From: Zeugodacus cucurbitae
Lineage: Eukaryota > Arthropoda > Insecta > Diptera > Tephritidae
DNA: 64,000 nucleotides
Direction of reading: 5' to 3'
NCBI RefSeq assembly: GCF_028554725.1
Contig: NC_071671.1
Coordinates: forward strand, 47,652,501-47,716,500
The notes below the pieces were generated by a model, which had not been told where the DNA came from, ran no database searches, and saw only the letters and a program-made list of their open reading frames with translations. How positions within the stretch are numbered: the stretch's first letter is position 1; each line of letters begins with the position of its first letter. This document shows, piece after piece, positions 1 through 12,063 of this stretch. The position numbers and the translations under genes were made by a program.

Positions 1-2394
1 CAAAAGTATGCATGTTACAACTAATTGCGACAGTTGACATGGATTAATAAAGCATTGTACTATGGACGAAACGATAATGTGTCTGCGCCTATATGTAAAT
101 ATATAAGGAATAGTGTGCATATGCCAATTAAAAAGTAAACCAAAAATAAATTTAAAAGGTGAAAAGTTCAAAATGTTGAAGAAATAACCATAACCTTAAG
201 CGAAAGTGTGTATATTTATATAAGTAGTCTATCTGAACAAAGTTCTGCTTACAGTTATATACCAAAATTAAGTCGTGCAAATATCGTGAAAATAAATTCG
301 AGAAAAACATGTGACGCATTGTGTACAAAAATAGAAAAAATAATTAAAGAATAAAATTGAACGACGCATCGTAGGTGTGTGGAAAGTAAAATCGTGCACT
401 GTGTTTGATTATTTGTTGACCATAAGGTCAATTTAAAGTTTCTATTTTGTGTGAGAACAACTAAATTCGCTTACCGCAGCCCAACATTAGCCGACAATAC
501 CTTTAGCCGGCAGTCAATCCATAAATTTGCCACTTCACGGCCGAGGGACACATAAATGCAAGACGAGTAGAAAAAACTTCTATACATATAATTATAAAAC
601 CAGGGTTATAATCTCGCCGCCTATGATGGTCGAAAAGCAGTAGGGAACGGTCAAATATGATGATGTCTGCGTGAAGACATCGCAATGAAAGTGAATTCCC
701 TAAATATGGTTGTAAGTCTCACATCTAGCGATCATATATGACGGACTACAAACTAATTTGAAGCATACAACCTGCGAGCTACAATGGGCTGCCATAGCAC
801 TTATTAGCGAGCTCAACATTACCGACCTGCACCTATGTGGCTTATGCGCATACCTCTACAATGACACCATACTACGAATCACATCACCTCAGCAGTACCC
901 AGGGGTCTGAGGTAAATGTGGCAAGCGTCACTTCCACAGCCAGTCCGACACCGGCGTTTCGGCTGGTGGAGTGCTGGTAGGGGTTGAGGAAGTGGTCGCA
1001 ATGAAACGTCAAAGAGGATTATCTACAGTTGGAGAGTGGCAAGGGGATGTCACAGTTAAAATTTATTTTTACTGTCTTTTTACCCGCGAGTACACTTAAG
1101 CATATAAAGCATTGAAAGAGTCTTATGAAAAGCCATTATAAATAACTTTCTTCTCATTTCGGTTCAATTAATCTGAAACTAATTTGATATCTATTGAAGT
1201 ACATTTGCCTTGTATATGACAAGAAATGTGTACATACAAATTTTTCTGTAAAAGAGCCTAAGAAAGATTTAAATGAAATTTTACCGGAATGATGCCTCTA
1301 GGCATAATTCGGTCCGAAAAGAAAAGTGGACTCTGGACACTAGTTAAATCAATTGATCAACCTAAGCTAAATATTAAAAATTAAATAGGAAGAACGTTAA
1401 GATGAAAATGCATTTTTTTGTCGGATTGATCCGCCTTTAGTAAGAAAACCTAGAATTTTCCGGAATTTTTAATTAAGTTGCATCATCATATCCCAATAAA
1501 TTTACTCATTCATGCATTTTAAAGATTTAGTAAGAAATAGAATTCCATTCAGCCGAAACACTACCAAAACACAAGTACCCCCAACGGCCAGCTGTAATAC
1601 TATTACTAAGAAAATATGTCGGAAATTGCATTTCAAATATTGCGAAATAAATGCAAAGGCAGCAAAAATGGTACGAAAATGATATGGATGCAATTTTCGA
1701 AAGCGAACAGATGCCCTACAAAGAAAAGTAAAACAAAAACAGTAATAGAAATCTTTATTGTGGTTTGTTTTTTTCAGTTGCCAATTTTTTAGTAATGAAG
1801 CTTTTAGTCTTTTTGTCATTTTTCGAGATTTATTTGCTCTTCCTCCGGAATCTATATAAAGTTCAGTGAATATAAATTTACCACTCTTTCTATTGCTGGT
1901 TGAACTTGCAATTATTGCTTAAACTCTCTGCTATTACAGTTGATATATGTATTAAATTAAATTTTTATATATAAGACATATATCAACAGATTTTCAGCAA
2001 TTTATTCGAATTAGTAAGTGTTTATATCAAATCTTTGCGACCTCTTCATGTCCTTTTCTCGCCATCTCAACTACGCTTACAACGTTGTCATGCACACTTT
2101 TACACATAAGACACTTGATAAGACTGGCTGCTTAACGTAACGAATCTCCTGAGTGTAATAATCGCTAAACATATTCGCAGCGTTTTATGGGTGCCACTTT
2201 CACTCGGTTTTAAGCTCGAGACGAAAACTTCGCTTATTATTTGCATGAGTAGCAGCATAAAAGTGGGCATTTCCGCACAACGGTAATGGGCAATAACAGT
2301 GCGAATATGATGAACATAAAATATTTTTGGAAAGAGAAAATGAGAGATTACGCGCTTCCAAGCGAACGTAAACAGGCATACCAATTGTTGCTGA
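1..2394. other. AT-rich stretch without a firm gene
   Basis: The first 700 bases resemble a fly 5' untranslated leader: A-rich, with many short AAGTGAAAA-like runs. Apart from the candidate exon at 861-911 I see no coding region, RNA gene or transposon that I can support. Confidence 0.4.
861..980 (+). CDS. Possible first coding exon (low confidence)
   Basis: A 39-codon frame opens with MTPYYESHHLSS and continues into a Ser/Thr/Pro-rich stretch (SVTSTASPTPAFRLVE) before a stop at 978-980. A usable splice donor (GAG then GTAAAT) lies at 911/912, so the exon could end there after 17 codons. The composition is less AT-rich than its surroundings and follows a leader-like region. No partner exon was recognised in the window. 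It could be the start of a gene whose later exons lie far downstream, or a chance frame. I do not recognise a family. Confidence 0.22.
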   Translation: MTPYYESHHLSSTQGSEVNVASVTSTASPTPAFRLVECW

Positions 2395-2396
2395 TA

Positions 2397-2962
2397 CAGT
2401 ATACTCTCGAAAAGTAAATTCTCAGAAAATAAATAATCTCGGAAAAGTTAATCACCTTTAAGATTACACATGCTCGAAAAAGTAAAATTTTTAATTTACT
2501 TTTCAGAGAGTGTGATAAAAATTCGAAACGAAGCAAGCAGCGTTTTTTACGATGTTGCAAAAACACTTACTCTCTTGTTTATCGCGTCTTTTTAGTAAAT
2601 AAACTCTCCTACTTGATCCACTGGTTTAAAAATGAAAACGATGCAAATCAGGTGTCAGACTTTTTGAATTATCGTACAAAAATGGTCAGAAAATATATTG
2701 CAAAAGAAAAAAAACAAAAGAATATTCAAGATTTTTTCTCTTCATAGTAAATACATACATATGAATGTATGTAAATGTAAATATGTTTTTCATGTAAATC
2801 CATATGTTTTATTGAAGCAAATAAATGAATGAATTTTTTAAGTTTAAAAATGCATCTAAAATTATAAAAACAGATAATTTATGTATATATTTGGAAAAGT
2901 AAATTATTCGAAAATGTAAATTACCCAAAATACCAATCGATTTACTTTTCGAGAGTATACTG
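2397..2962. mobile_element. Non-autonomous pogo-like (Tc1/mariner) element with perfect 22-bp TIRs
   Basis: The two ends (2397-2418 and 2941-2962) are exact inverted copies over 22 bp, starting CAGTATACTCTCG. Each end is flanked by TA (2395-2396 and 2963-2964), the target duplication of the Tc1/mariner superfamily, and CAGT is the usual first tetranucleotide of pogo-type TIRs. The interior repeats the terminal theme TCGAAAAAGTAAATT several times near both ends (about 2430-2510 and 2890-2935), which looks like subterminal transposase-binding sites. No transposase frame remains. The element is 566 bp long. The perfect TIRs suggest fairly recent movement. Confidence 0.85.
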
Positions 2963-3167
2963 TACTAATATCATAAAAATGTTCAACCAAATGATTGGGT
3001 AAGCATGAAAATTAGGGAAAATTACAATAGAAAGTTTATGCATTTGCTTTATTTATTTAAAATCAAAGATGAAAAAATATAAAAGTAGTTTTGTCATCTT
3101 CTTAAATATACTTAAATTTATTGAATAAAAAATGTATTTTCTTCATTGGTGACATTCTGAATTCTAA

Positions 3168-3995
3168 CATGTAAGGAAGAGCTAAATTCGAGTGTAATCG
3201 AACATTTTATATTCTCGCAATTTATTTATTTAATTTTATTAATATAACACACAATTTGAATTGCATATTCGGCATATATATGGTATTAAGTCCATTGAAA
3301 GTTTGAAAACCCTAATATTATTTACATAAATGGGAGCTAGGAGAAGTTATGACCCGATTTCACTAATTTTTGACACTGAGACACGTATATAGGAAATAGG
3401 CGTGGTTGTGAACTGATTTCTATTTTCACAACATATCATTGGGATGCCAGGAAAATATTACAAACCGAATTTCATTGAAATTGAATGAGTAGTTTCGGAG
3501 ATATGGTTTTTGACCCATATTTAAAAATTATGTATACCAATTTGAGTGCAGCCCTTCTCTACCACATTTATAATGAAATTTAAGGTTTCTTGGTGCATTT
3601 CTAGTAGTTTTCAACATAACCTTTGTATGGGTATGGGTATGCGTGGTAAAAATCCGTTTTTCTCCATTTTTGAACTGTATATAATACCTGAGGAAAACGA
3701 CTCCTGAGAGTTTCTTTGATATAGCTTTAGTAGTCTATGAAAACTTAGTAGGGGAGGGGTCACGCCCACTTTTCCAAAAAAAAAATGATATCCAAATATG
3801 GCCCTTACGGGTACCATCCTTTGTTCATAGCTTTATTTATGGCTTAGTTATGACACTTTATGTGTTTTCGGTTTTCGCTATTTTATGAGCATGGCAGTGG
3901 TCCGATTCCATCTTCGAACTTAACCTTCTTATGTTGTCAAGAAATACGTGTACCAAGTTTCAATAAGATATCTCAATTTTTACTCAAGTTATAAT
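3168..3995 (-). mobile_element. Helentron/DINE-like element, copy 1 (degenerate)
   Basis: The 3' end lies on the left (GTAAGGAAGAGCTAAATTCG, then a decayed hairpin and TATATTCTCGCAA). The body shows the family's conserved blocks (GACCCATA, the TTTATGGCTTAGTTATG block near 3835, and a GTTTCAATAAGATATCT block near 3957). The 5' end with its microsatellite is missing. This is the most diverged of the longer copies. Confidence 0.7.
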
Positions 3996-6018
3996 CGTAT
4001 AAAAGTCATTTGAAGGTATTTTTTATGGTACCATCTGTTCTCACGGAAGTATAATAACTTCGACTTTATTTCAGTGCTAATATTAAATGAAATATTTTTT
4101 TATATTGTCGTAAATATAATTAACTGCAAATTATTGAATGTAGTAAAATATGCGACATTTTTTTTTTTTATTTAGTTAATCAATTTCAATGTTTGAGTGA
4201 GAATTTATGTCAAAATTGTATTGTCACTCATACGCCATGTCAAGCTTAAATGACATTTACACAATATTTCCATAATCAATTAAATCAGCAGGAATTATCA
4301 ACTGAAAGCTCCAAATAACACAAATTTCAACTAATTTTATGCAAATATGTATGAACACATGGTCTTCACTTTATGGTAATGATGTCACTCAGACGACATG
4401 TTAATCTCCCGAATTCTCTGAAGATTTCATATAAACTGTTGTTTCTGGTGTCCAATCTCATCTCTATTTAATCATTTAATCACTGATGTACTGTTATTCT
4501 CTCAGCGATATTTGCTATTATCTTCAAATGCGGTTATCATTTATAGTACATCTTTTTTACCCATTGAATATTTTGAATTTACTTCAGAAAATACGATTAT
4601 ATTGATACTTTAATACAACAAAAATTATAAATCATATTCCTTCGTGATGGGATTTCAGTACCTAAAAAGAATATCTTCTTAATTTTATTTCAATTTTTAT
4701 TAATTTTAATTTAATTTTTATTATTATTTTTTATTTAATTTTAACTTCTTCTCGAAGAGGTTTCTCTCGATAAGAGTTTTCTTATGGCTGTCTCGATTTT
4801 GAAAGTTTAGCAAGCATACAATTACATGTTTCAGTATATTGTTGTTGTGTTAAAGGGAAATATTTATAGGCAGTTTCGAAAAATGTTACTTTGTTATGTA
4901 TGGTTTTGTACATTCTAGGAAACTTCACTTTTCATACTAATATTTCTTGCTAACCTAAAGCTCTGTTCTTAGAGACTAGTAAATTGAATTTCTGATTTTG
5001 CAAAAGCTATTTTTATCGCTTCATGTGTGCAAGGAATTTAAAACTGTATAAGAATCATTTACATCTATATTTATTGTACACATGGAGATATATGTATGTA
5101 TAAATAACCTCAAAGCTTTTAAGTCATATGATATTTACAAGTCGGCAGCAGCATAGTCATAATGGAAGTGAACATATTTTAAAGGAATTGAGTTGGCAAT
5201 TCAATTTAAAAACATTTGAGATGCAAACGTACATATATACATAAGCATATTCACTTTTCAAGTAATATTCAAGTATATAGCTTCTGCAGCTATAAAGGGT
5301 ACAGAATAGAGACAGAGAAAGAGCAAGAAATTACACTAAATAGTTGTCTTCGAAATTTGCTGCAGATTAAGTAATGCAGTGAACCACAAAGGCACTTCGA
5401 CGAAACCAACAGTTATTGTAAGTATTTCAAGCATTTGCGACATTTGAGCATTCGAGACAGTACTGGCAATCGAGAAGAATGAAAGAAACAAACACCAAGA
5501 GGAGAACTAAATACTTTTTGAAGCAACGTACATGCATACATACTATATATACATATACATATATAACATAACTGATGCACAAATAGAAGGAAAACTAAAA
5601 AGAAACAGTTAGCAATTTGAGGTCAAGTACTAAAAATGCTGCGAGTGCCAAGTAAAACTGAAACTAAAGTCATTTCAGTGGGCAGCCATTGGTGCACTCA
5701 GAGGACAAATAGAAAAACCCAACAACTCAGACACATTCATATTCACTTGCTCGCTGTATCCTTAAGAGTGCACTAGTATAAGCTCTTCGCTGCTGCAATT
5801 CTTATTTGCCCTGTTTGATTTTTATAGCCGAAGCTCCACAGATCGCCCCAGTTCCACAGCGTCAGCTTTTAGAACTTGCAAGGCAAGCCCAATATTGCCA
5901 ATGTTATTTGTAGTATAAATTTCGGTTGAGGATTTATCACTGTGATCTCTTCAGAGGATTCTCTAAAGTGAAGTGAATGAATTAATGCCTACAAGTGGAC
6001 TTCGTTTGACTTTGTTTT
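3996..6018. other. Intergenic/intronic AT-rich DNA
   Basis: No gene found. It contains one copy of the recurrent 16-base motif (4223-4238), a near-copy at 4384-4399, and T-rich runs near 4680-4740. Confidence 0.5.
4223..4238 (-). promoter_or_regulatory. Recurrent motif RYGKCGTATGAGTRAY, site 1
   Basis: Read on the minus strand the site is ATGGCGTATGAGTGAC. It is one of six sites in the window sharing the core CGTATGAGTRA in otherwise unrelated sequence. A weaker site (GTCACTCAGACGACAT) lies 160 bp away at 4384-4399. Function unknown. Confidence 0.35.
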
Positions 6019-7142
6019 TATACTCTCGCAAAAGTTGCTAAGAGAGTATTGTAGTTTTGTCCACATAACGGTTGTTTGTAAGTCCTAAAACTAAACGAGT
6101 TATATATAGGGTTATATATACCAAAGTGATCAGGGTGAAGAGTGGAGTTCAAATCCGAATGTCTGTCTGTCCGTCCGTCCGTCCTTGCAAGCTGTAACTT
6201 GAGTAAAAATTGAGATATCTTAATGAAACTTGGAACACGTGTTCCTTGGCACCATAAGAAGGTTCGAAGATGGGCGGAATCGGACCACTGCCACGCCCAC
6301 AAAACGGCGATAACCAAAAACACATAAAGAGGTATAACTAAGCCATAAATAAAGTTATGAAAACAAAATTTGGAACATAGGATCGCATTAGGGAGGGGCA
6401 CATTTGAATGTAATTTTTTTGGAAAAGTGGGCGCCCCCAAATAGGTTTTTTGTATATATCTTGCAAACCAGTAAAGCTATATAAACAAAACTTTCTGCAG
6501 TCGTTTCTTTTAGCCGTTTCCTTATACAGTTCAAAAATGAAAGAAATCGGATAATAACCACGCCCACCTCCCACACAAAGGTTAGGTTGAAAATTATTAA
6601 AAGTGCGTTAGCTCACTAACGAGAAACGTCAGAAACACGAAATTTTACATAAGAAATGGCAGAAAGAAGCTGCACTGAGAATTTTTTACAAAATGTAAAA
6701 TGGGCGTGGCGTCGCCCACTTATGGGTCAAAAGCCATATCTCAAGAACTACTCGACAGTTTTCAATGAAATTCGATATATAATATTTTCTTGACACCCTG
6801 ATGACACTGGTGGAATATGGGCGAAATCGGTTCATAACTACGCCTACTTCCCATATAACTCAATTTTGAATCCTTCTGATTCGTTCACTTTATAATGTAT
6901 ACATAAGGAACCGATAAAGATAGCGAAATAAAACTTTACTCAAATACTGTATTTGAGCTGTGACATCACTTGTGGAAAATTTGTCAATATCGAACCATGA
7001 CTTTTCAAGGTCCCTGATATCAAACATGAAGAACTCAGTGCCTAAGGGTAATTTTTCACCGAAAATATAGGTAAATCTTTAAATAAATTGCGAGAGTATA
7101 AAATGTTCGGTTGCACCCGAACTTTGCCTTTCCTTACTTGTT
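6019..7142 (+). mobile_element. Helentron/DINE-like element, copy 2 (full length, best preserved)
   Basis: It starts TATACTCTCGCAA (6019-6031), whose exact 13-bp inverse TTGCGAGAGTATA lies near the far end (7088-7100). A hairpin with a 6-bp stem (GTTCGG/CCGAAC, 7105-7122) follows, then CTTTGCCTTTCCTTACTTGTT. A GTCTGTCTGTCCGTCC microsatellite lies about 140 bp in (6159-6184). Subterminal inverted repeats, a microsatellite near the 5' end, a 3' hairpin and no target duplication are the known architecture of Helentron-associated elements (DINE-1/INE-1 in Drosophila). Short frames inside are not protein genes. Length 1124 bp. Confidence 0.75.
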
Positions 7143-7148
7143 ATTATA

Positions 7149-7169
7149 GCCGTCGGCCGTCGGCCGTCG
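7149..7169. repeat. Three tandem GCCGTCG units
   Basis: Three exact 7-bp units directly abut the 3' end of Helentron-like copy 2. Confidence 0.8.
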
Positions 7170-10100
7170 TTGCTGCCTCATTGTCACTTTCTTCCTACCA
7201 TTCTTTCTTTCATTGAAGTGATTTTCGTTTTCCATCATTTTCGTGCTTCTACTCGTACATGTTTTGTTTGGCTCCCATTCTGTTTTTTCTATATAGTGTG
7301 AAAGTAGTTGGGGTATTTGATTTATAAATCCATTGCATTGTGAAGAAAGGACACTTGCGGTTCTTATCTCTGCCTATCGAAGTGACTTTTAAATTTACTT
7401 ACTTGCTAGCAATTAAGCTTTAATTGTGGCACTCGCTTTCAATTTTCAACACAAAGTGATTGCTGAAATTTATGTAACGGATTATCGAGGTTGTTTAACC
7501 TGCGAAAGTTGGCTATTCTATTGGATTTTAGTAGTCACTAATTTGGGTAGTTTTTATCGATTTGTTTGCTATAATTTAATGTTTTAGTAAAGTAATTTAC
7601 AGTTGCTGAAACAAATATAGCATATGTTGAAGTACAAAAACAAAATGCAGTACGTAATACAATAGTAGTCACGCTCGGTCCACTGATCCTTAAGTGAAAA
7701 TGACATGCGTGACATAAATATAAGCCGAAATGTAAGCTTGTTACATGTTTGTACAACGCCCTAAAGAGATTATCGGTATATTTAACAATAAAGTGGCGAA
7801 TCCAAACAAAGGTTGCTACTAAATAAATCGACAAGCGTTAGTTGTAAAAGATTTATGAGCCAATTGTCTGAACCAGAAGATTTTATGAATTGACGAGATG
7901 TCCATGACATGCCGTGCGCCTAGTAGAAAATACAATAACAAAAAATGAATGTATGTGAGTGAGTTCAACATAAAGGAGAGACATTCACATAAAAAACTGA
8001 TATTATATTTTTATGAATTTCCCACTGTGCAATGGATTAACTGCAGCAGCAAATGATAAAAAACACATCAGCAAATCATAACGGTGCATAAAAATTTGAC
8101 ATACAACTACATATACTATAAAATATTAAAGCAACATTCAGCAAATTATGAAATACAAAATTTTCCTAAGATTTATGACGGCGAATGACTTACGATATTT
8201 GTGGTTATAAAAATAAAAATTAGCTACCCTAAAGTTATCAACAAAAACTTACTATATATAGTATAAGTTGCATATTGCTAAATTCATTGATTTTTGTTAT
8301 CATTCCTGTCAAGTTTTCAATAGCTTGTCAGCTTTAATATATTTCAGTATACACATTGTAGATAGCAACGTGAATGGAATACATTCAAATGTTCACATTG
8401 CCACATTTGCAACCATTTTTGGTTTCATCGGAATGCAAATAATTTAAATCGAAAGTCATTACCAAATCAATCGCCATTCTTTTTTGGCGGAATAAGAAAT
8501 CGAATCTCGGCGAAAAGCATATCGTTTATATTATATTCATACGGACATATGTATGAATGTTGGTATCTGGGAATCGAAATTAAAGTGTTATAAATGGTAG
8601 TCAGAGATCTAGACGAAAGAATTGATTGCGGGATGTCTAGCCGTCATTCAGACCCAAAATCTTGGCGCTTTGAAGTATTTTAACTCAGTTTTCGAAAGAG
8701 CTACCGAACTCAAGTTTTTGAATAGAGTAGCAGATAGATAAATAGACAATAGATTTCACTACTAAATCTAATATACATATTTTTACTAATTTTACCTTTT
8801 TAATATCTTTTAGTGATCTTCAAGCTTTCAACAAAAAGGAAGTACAACTTGTATATCTACTACTCATATGGGAAGCTTACAGCGAGGAAATGTCCATTGC
8901 GCAGAGGTGTAAAGGATTCATCGGTCATTGCGAAATAACTAACCAATAAGTCCAATTGTAGAATTTATAATTGGTGCAATTTAGTTAATTAATTATAGTA
9001 AAATAATATTTTGTGAACCTCCTTAATAATAATAAAAAAATAAAAAACTTTTTTTTTTAAATCATTAGCATATAAATTATTCCTTCAATTATTCGATTTT
9101 AATTTCGTTGCGATGTAAGTATTTTGCAAAAGGATTTTTTTCTTTTCTAAAGCGATTAGTAAGAAAAACTCTTTTGGATTTAATTGGTACTTACCGACCT
9201 AAACAAGAAAATATCTGGATTAAGCATTTCATCGGTCTATAAAGAGTCCAACCCTAGTCCCTATGAAATCTATTACTACTCTTAGTTCCATCTATTCAAT
9301 GACGGAAGATAATACCCTGAAAAAACTATGAAATACATTGACTAATTTAACCCACTTGTTGAATGCATGTATCTAGAAACCAATTGCTTTATATACATAT
9401 ATTGTTCAATTTGTTTCAACTCCCTGTAATCTTCAAGCAGAAGATTAGGCAAAGTGACTGTGACGATGACTTTAGATACAACATTTGCAGTGCATTAATT
9501 AATTAATAGCTAATGACCCTTATTAGTCATCGTAAGGACCTAAGACGCTTTAGAAACATGTACAGCAATAGTTCCAACAACAAATAATTATATGTCTATT
9601 GGAGAAGGACCTAACCTTGTTTGCTACAACAATGAAAAATTTAATTTGAATGTTAATTCGTATTTTTTGCAGTTAAAACAGTACTTAAGAAAATTAAAAA
9701 AGGTTTTGCATAAAAGCGCAATTTAGGAAGATTTGGATTTCTGCTGGAAAATTTGATTCTCATTATTAAACGTATATCTTACTTTCTTGCAATAAAATGT
9801 GTCTTTGTTTGTATAATGGTGTGTTGTCTCTGGTTTTGCAAGCATTTATAAATTGCTGCTACTGTTACAAGTTAATGTTCATGCAAATACCAGATTTCGT
9901 GTTAATATTTCAATGCTTATCGTGTGGAAAATTTTATCCAAGTGCATGAAAGCAGAAAAATAGAGATAAAAGCGTCATTCATCATAAATATTTAAAATAT
10001 GCTTATTATTTCATACAATAAGTGAAAATCGTTTTCATTTATCCTATGATATATCATAACATTTAAAAGTAAAACAGAGAGGTCACATAATTAGCCCTAT

Positions 10101-10522
10101 ATTTAGCTAGTGCAGGGAGAGTTCATTATTCGAAGAAGTATTGTATGAGAAAAGTGAAGTTAGGACCGCATCACCTTCAGTTGCTGTTTTCAAGGGTGTA
10201 AATTTAATGTAAATTGGTATAAAAATATGGTTGAAGTTGAAAAGTTATTCCACTGAACTTTACTGAGGTTTCAGCTAAGAAAAAATAATATTAAAATCTC
10301 TGCTAATTATATAATAAACGGAGGTTGTTCTTGTTGATAAATATTTTAACTCCTGAGTATACCTATAGTTAACTTGATCTAACTTGAGCTTGGATTTTCT
10401 GGTTTTCCAAGTTGAAGAATCAACTTTAACTAAGAATGTAATCACAACAAAGTGGTTTGCAGAAAATATATTCCAAGAAACTGCTCAGATGGAACTTATC
10501 GGTAAAGCTGGCTGAAAAGTGG
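7170..10522. other. AT-rich stretch, no gene found
   Basis: No coding, RNA or repeat feature was found that can be supported. The frame on the minus strand at 7538-7834 shows no recognisable domain or codon bias. Confidence 0.5.
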
Positions 10523-10859
10523 TATGTGTGTAGGGATGGCAACGATTAATCATTTGATTAAATTAATCGATTATTTTCATTTAATTTACGATTTAATTGC
10601 ATCGAAACACCTTTTCAAATTACTCGAGTAATTGCAAAATAATCGCAAACAGCATTTTCAAATTTAATACATTTTATATTCATCTAAGTTAGCTAACAAG
10701 GGTCGAAATTGGTCACATCAGTCATTAATGAGTGCAAACGTTGTAAACATAGTTAAATTCTAATATGTCAACGTAGTTTAATATCAAAAAATGAATATCT
10801 GGTAACACTGCATTTACAGTTAAGTCAAACGCATTTTACGTTCAGTTGTTTGAAGTGCA

Positions 10860-10979
10860 ATGGCGCCAGTTAAAAGCGAAGTATGGAAATTTTTTAATAA
10901 AATAAGCAATAACTACGTTAAATATCAACTCAAATATCAAAAGCGGGTGCAACTGCGACCGAAAAACGCAATCGTTTGA
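10860..10979 (+). pseudogene. N-terminal remnant of a hAT transposase (BED finger)
   Basis: A 39-codon frame starts MAPVKSEVWKFFNKISNNYV and ends at a stop at 10977-10979. The VWKFF...NKIS pattern is typical of the start of BED zinc fingers in hAT transposases. Where the finger's paired cysteines would be expected the sequence reads YQLKYQ, so both appear to have become tyrosine (a TGT to TAT change would explain each). It lies inside the hAT element in the expected orientation near its 5' end. Nothing of the catalytic RNase H-like domain remains. Confidence 0.5.
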
Positions 10980-11175
10980 CAACAAAACGTTTATCGAAAT
11001 TGCTTTTTCTTCAAACTTGGTTGAACAGACTTCTAAATTTTCTTGACTTCATGAATATATTTTCCTTTTAAGACAAATGAATTTTTAATACGATATTTTA
11101 ATTTTATTTACGTTTTTGTTTTTGTGTATATACCAACACAATTTGAATGTCTGAAATAAGAATATAGTCTCCTAT

Positions 11176-11690
11176 TTACTGCTACTTTGGACTGAGTAGG
11201 CAATTGAAAAGTAAAGTCCTCTCTCGACGAACCAAAATCAAACTCTACAAGTCGCTTATCATTCCCGTCCTGCTTTATGGTGCAGAAGCTTGGACGATGT
11301 CAACATCAGATGAGACGACACTAGGAGTTTTCGAGAGGAATTTTGCGCAAGATTTACGGACCTCAGAACATTTGCAACGACGAATACCGCAGACGATTGG
11401 AAGAGTTCAGCGAATAAAAAGACAGCGGCTACGCTGGCTAGGTCATGTTGTCCGAATGGACGAAAACACTCCAGCTCTGAAAGTGTTCGATGCAGTACCC
11501 GCCGGAGGAAGCCGAGGAAGGGGAAAAGCCCCACTCCGTTGAAGGGACCAGATGGAGAACGACCTGGTTACACTTGGGATCTCCATCTGACGCCGAACTG
11601 GGAGAGAAAGAGAGGAGTGGCGCGCTCTCATCGATTCGGCTATAACCGTCTAAACGGTTGAACGCCAATCACATACATACATACATATTT
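11176..11690 (+). mobile_element. 5'-truncated LINE (RTE-like), C-terminal part of reverse-transcriptase ORF
   Basis: The conceptual translation shows the post-RT region of this LINE family: SKVLSRRTKIKLYKSLIIPV, LLYGAEAWTMSTSDE, then after small lesions QRIKRQRLRWLGHVVRMDEN. The 3' end carries a (ACAT)n tail at about 11677-11690. A 3' microsatellite tail rather than poly-A is common in RTE-clade LINEs. It is inserted inside the hAT element at 10531-12055, so it arrived later. Family members also lie at 18046-19402, 33095-33480 and 49496-50537. Confidence 0.8.
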
Positions 11691-12063
11691 TATTGGTTTT
11701 ATTTTTACGCAAAGTTGCAAAACATAGCCTTTCAAGCAAGAGGCAATTGTTTTACTTTAAGATTGCTGTGCATATTTTGAAAAATTTAATGTCATTGTGC
11801 TACTTAACTTCAAATGTAGGCCATTTTCTCTTTTTGGATATGTCTGGGACTCTGTGATAGAGCATTATAATACAAGATTCGGCGCTGAAACTGATGGTGG
11901 TCTTTATGCAATTTTGTATTATTTGAAAACATTGGAATTAATCGATTAATCGATTTTTTTACATTAATTGCAATTAATTGCAATTATTTTTTTTATATCT
12001 TTCAATTAATCATTTGATTATTTAATCGATTAAAAAAAAATTTTTGCCATCCCTATATGTGTG

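Larger units (their letters stand above)
10531..12055 (+). mobile_element. hAT-superfamily element with 8-bp target-site duplication
   Basis: The ends are inverted copies: TAGGGATGGCAA at 10531-10542 and TTGCCATCCCTA at 12044-12055. They are flanked by the identical 8-mer TATGTGTG (10523-10530 and 12056-12063), the duplication length diagnostic of hAT elements. Subterminal repeats of ATTAATCGATTA occur at both ends (about 10555-10600 and 11940-12030). A remnant BED-type zinc-finger start (10860-10979) supports hAT ancestry. A LINE tail (11176-11690) is inserted in it; without that the element is about 1.0 kb, so it had already lost most of its transposase. Confidence 0.88.

Noticed and set aside
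6018..6576. Overlapping open frames on the minus strand
   Set aside because: They are translations of the Helentron-like repeat. The same peptides recur from other copies (for example at 14328-14904, 16480-16963 and 19384-19653), which reflects repeat DNA and not a protein family.
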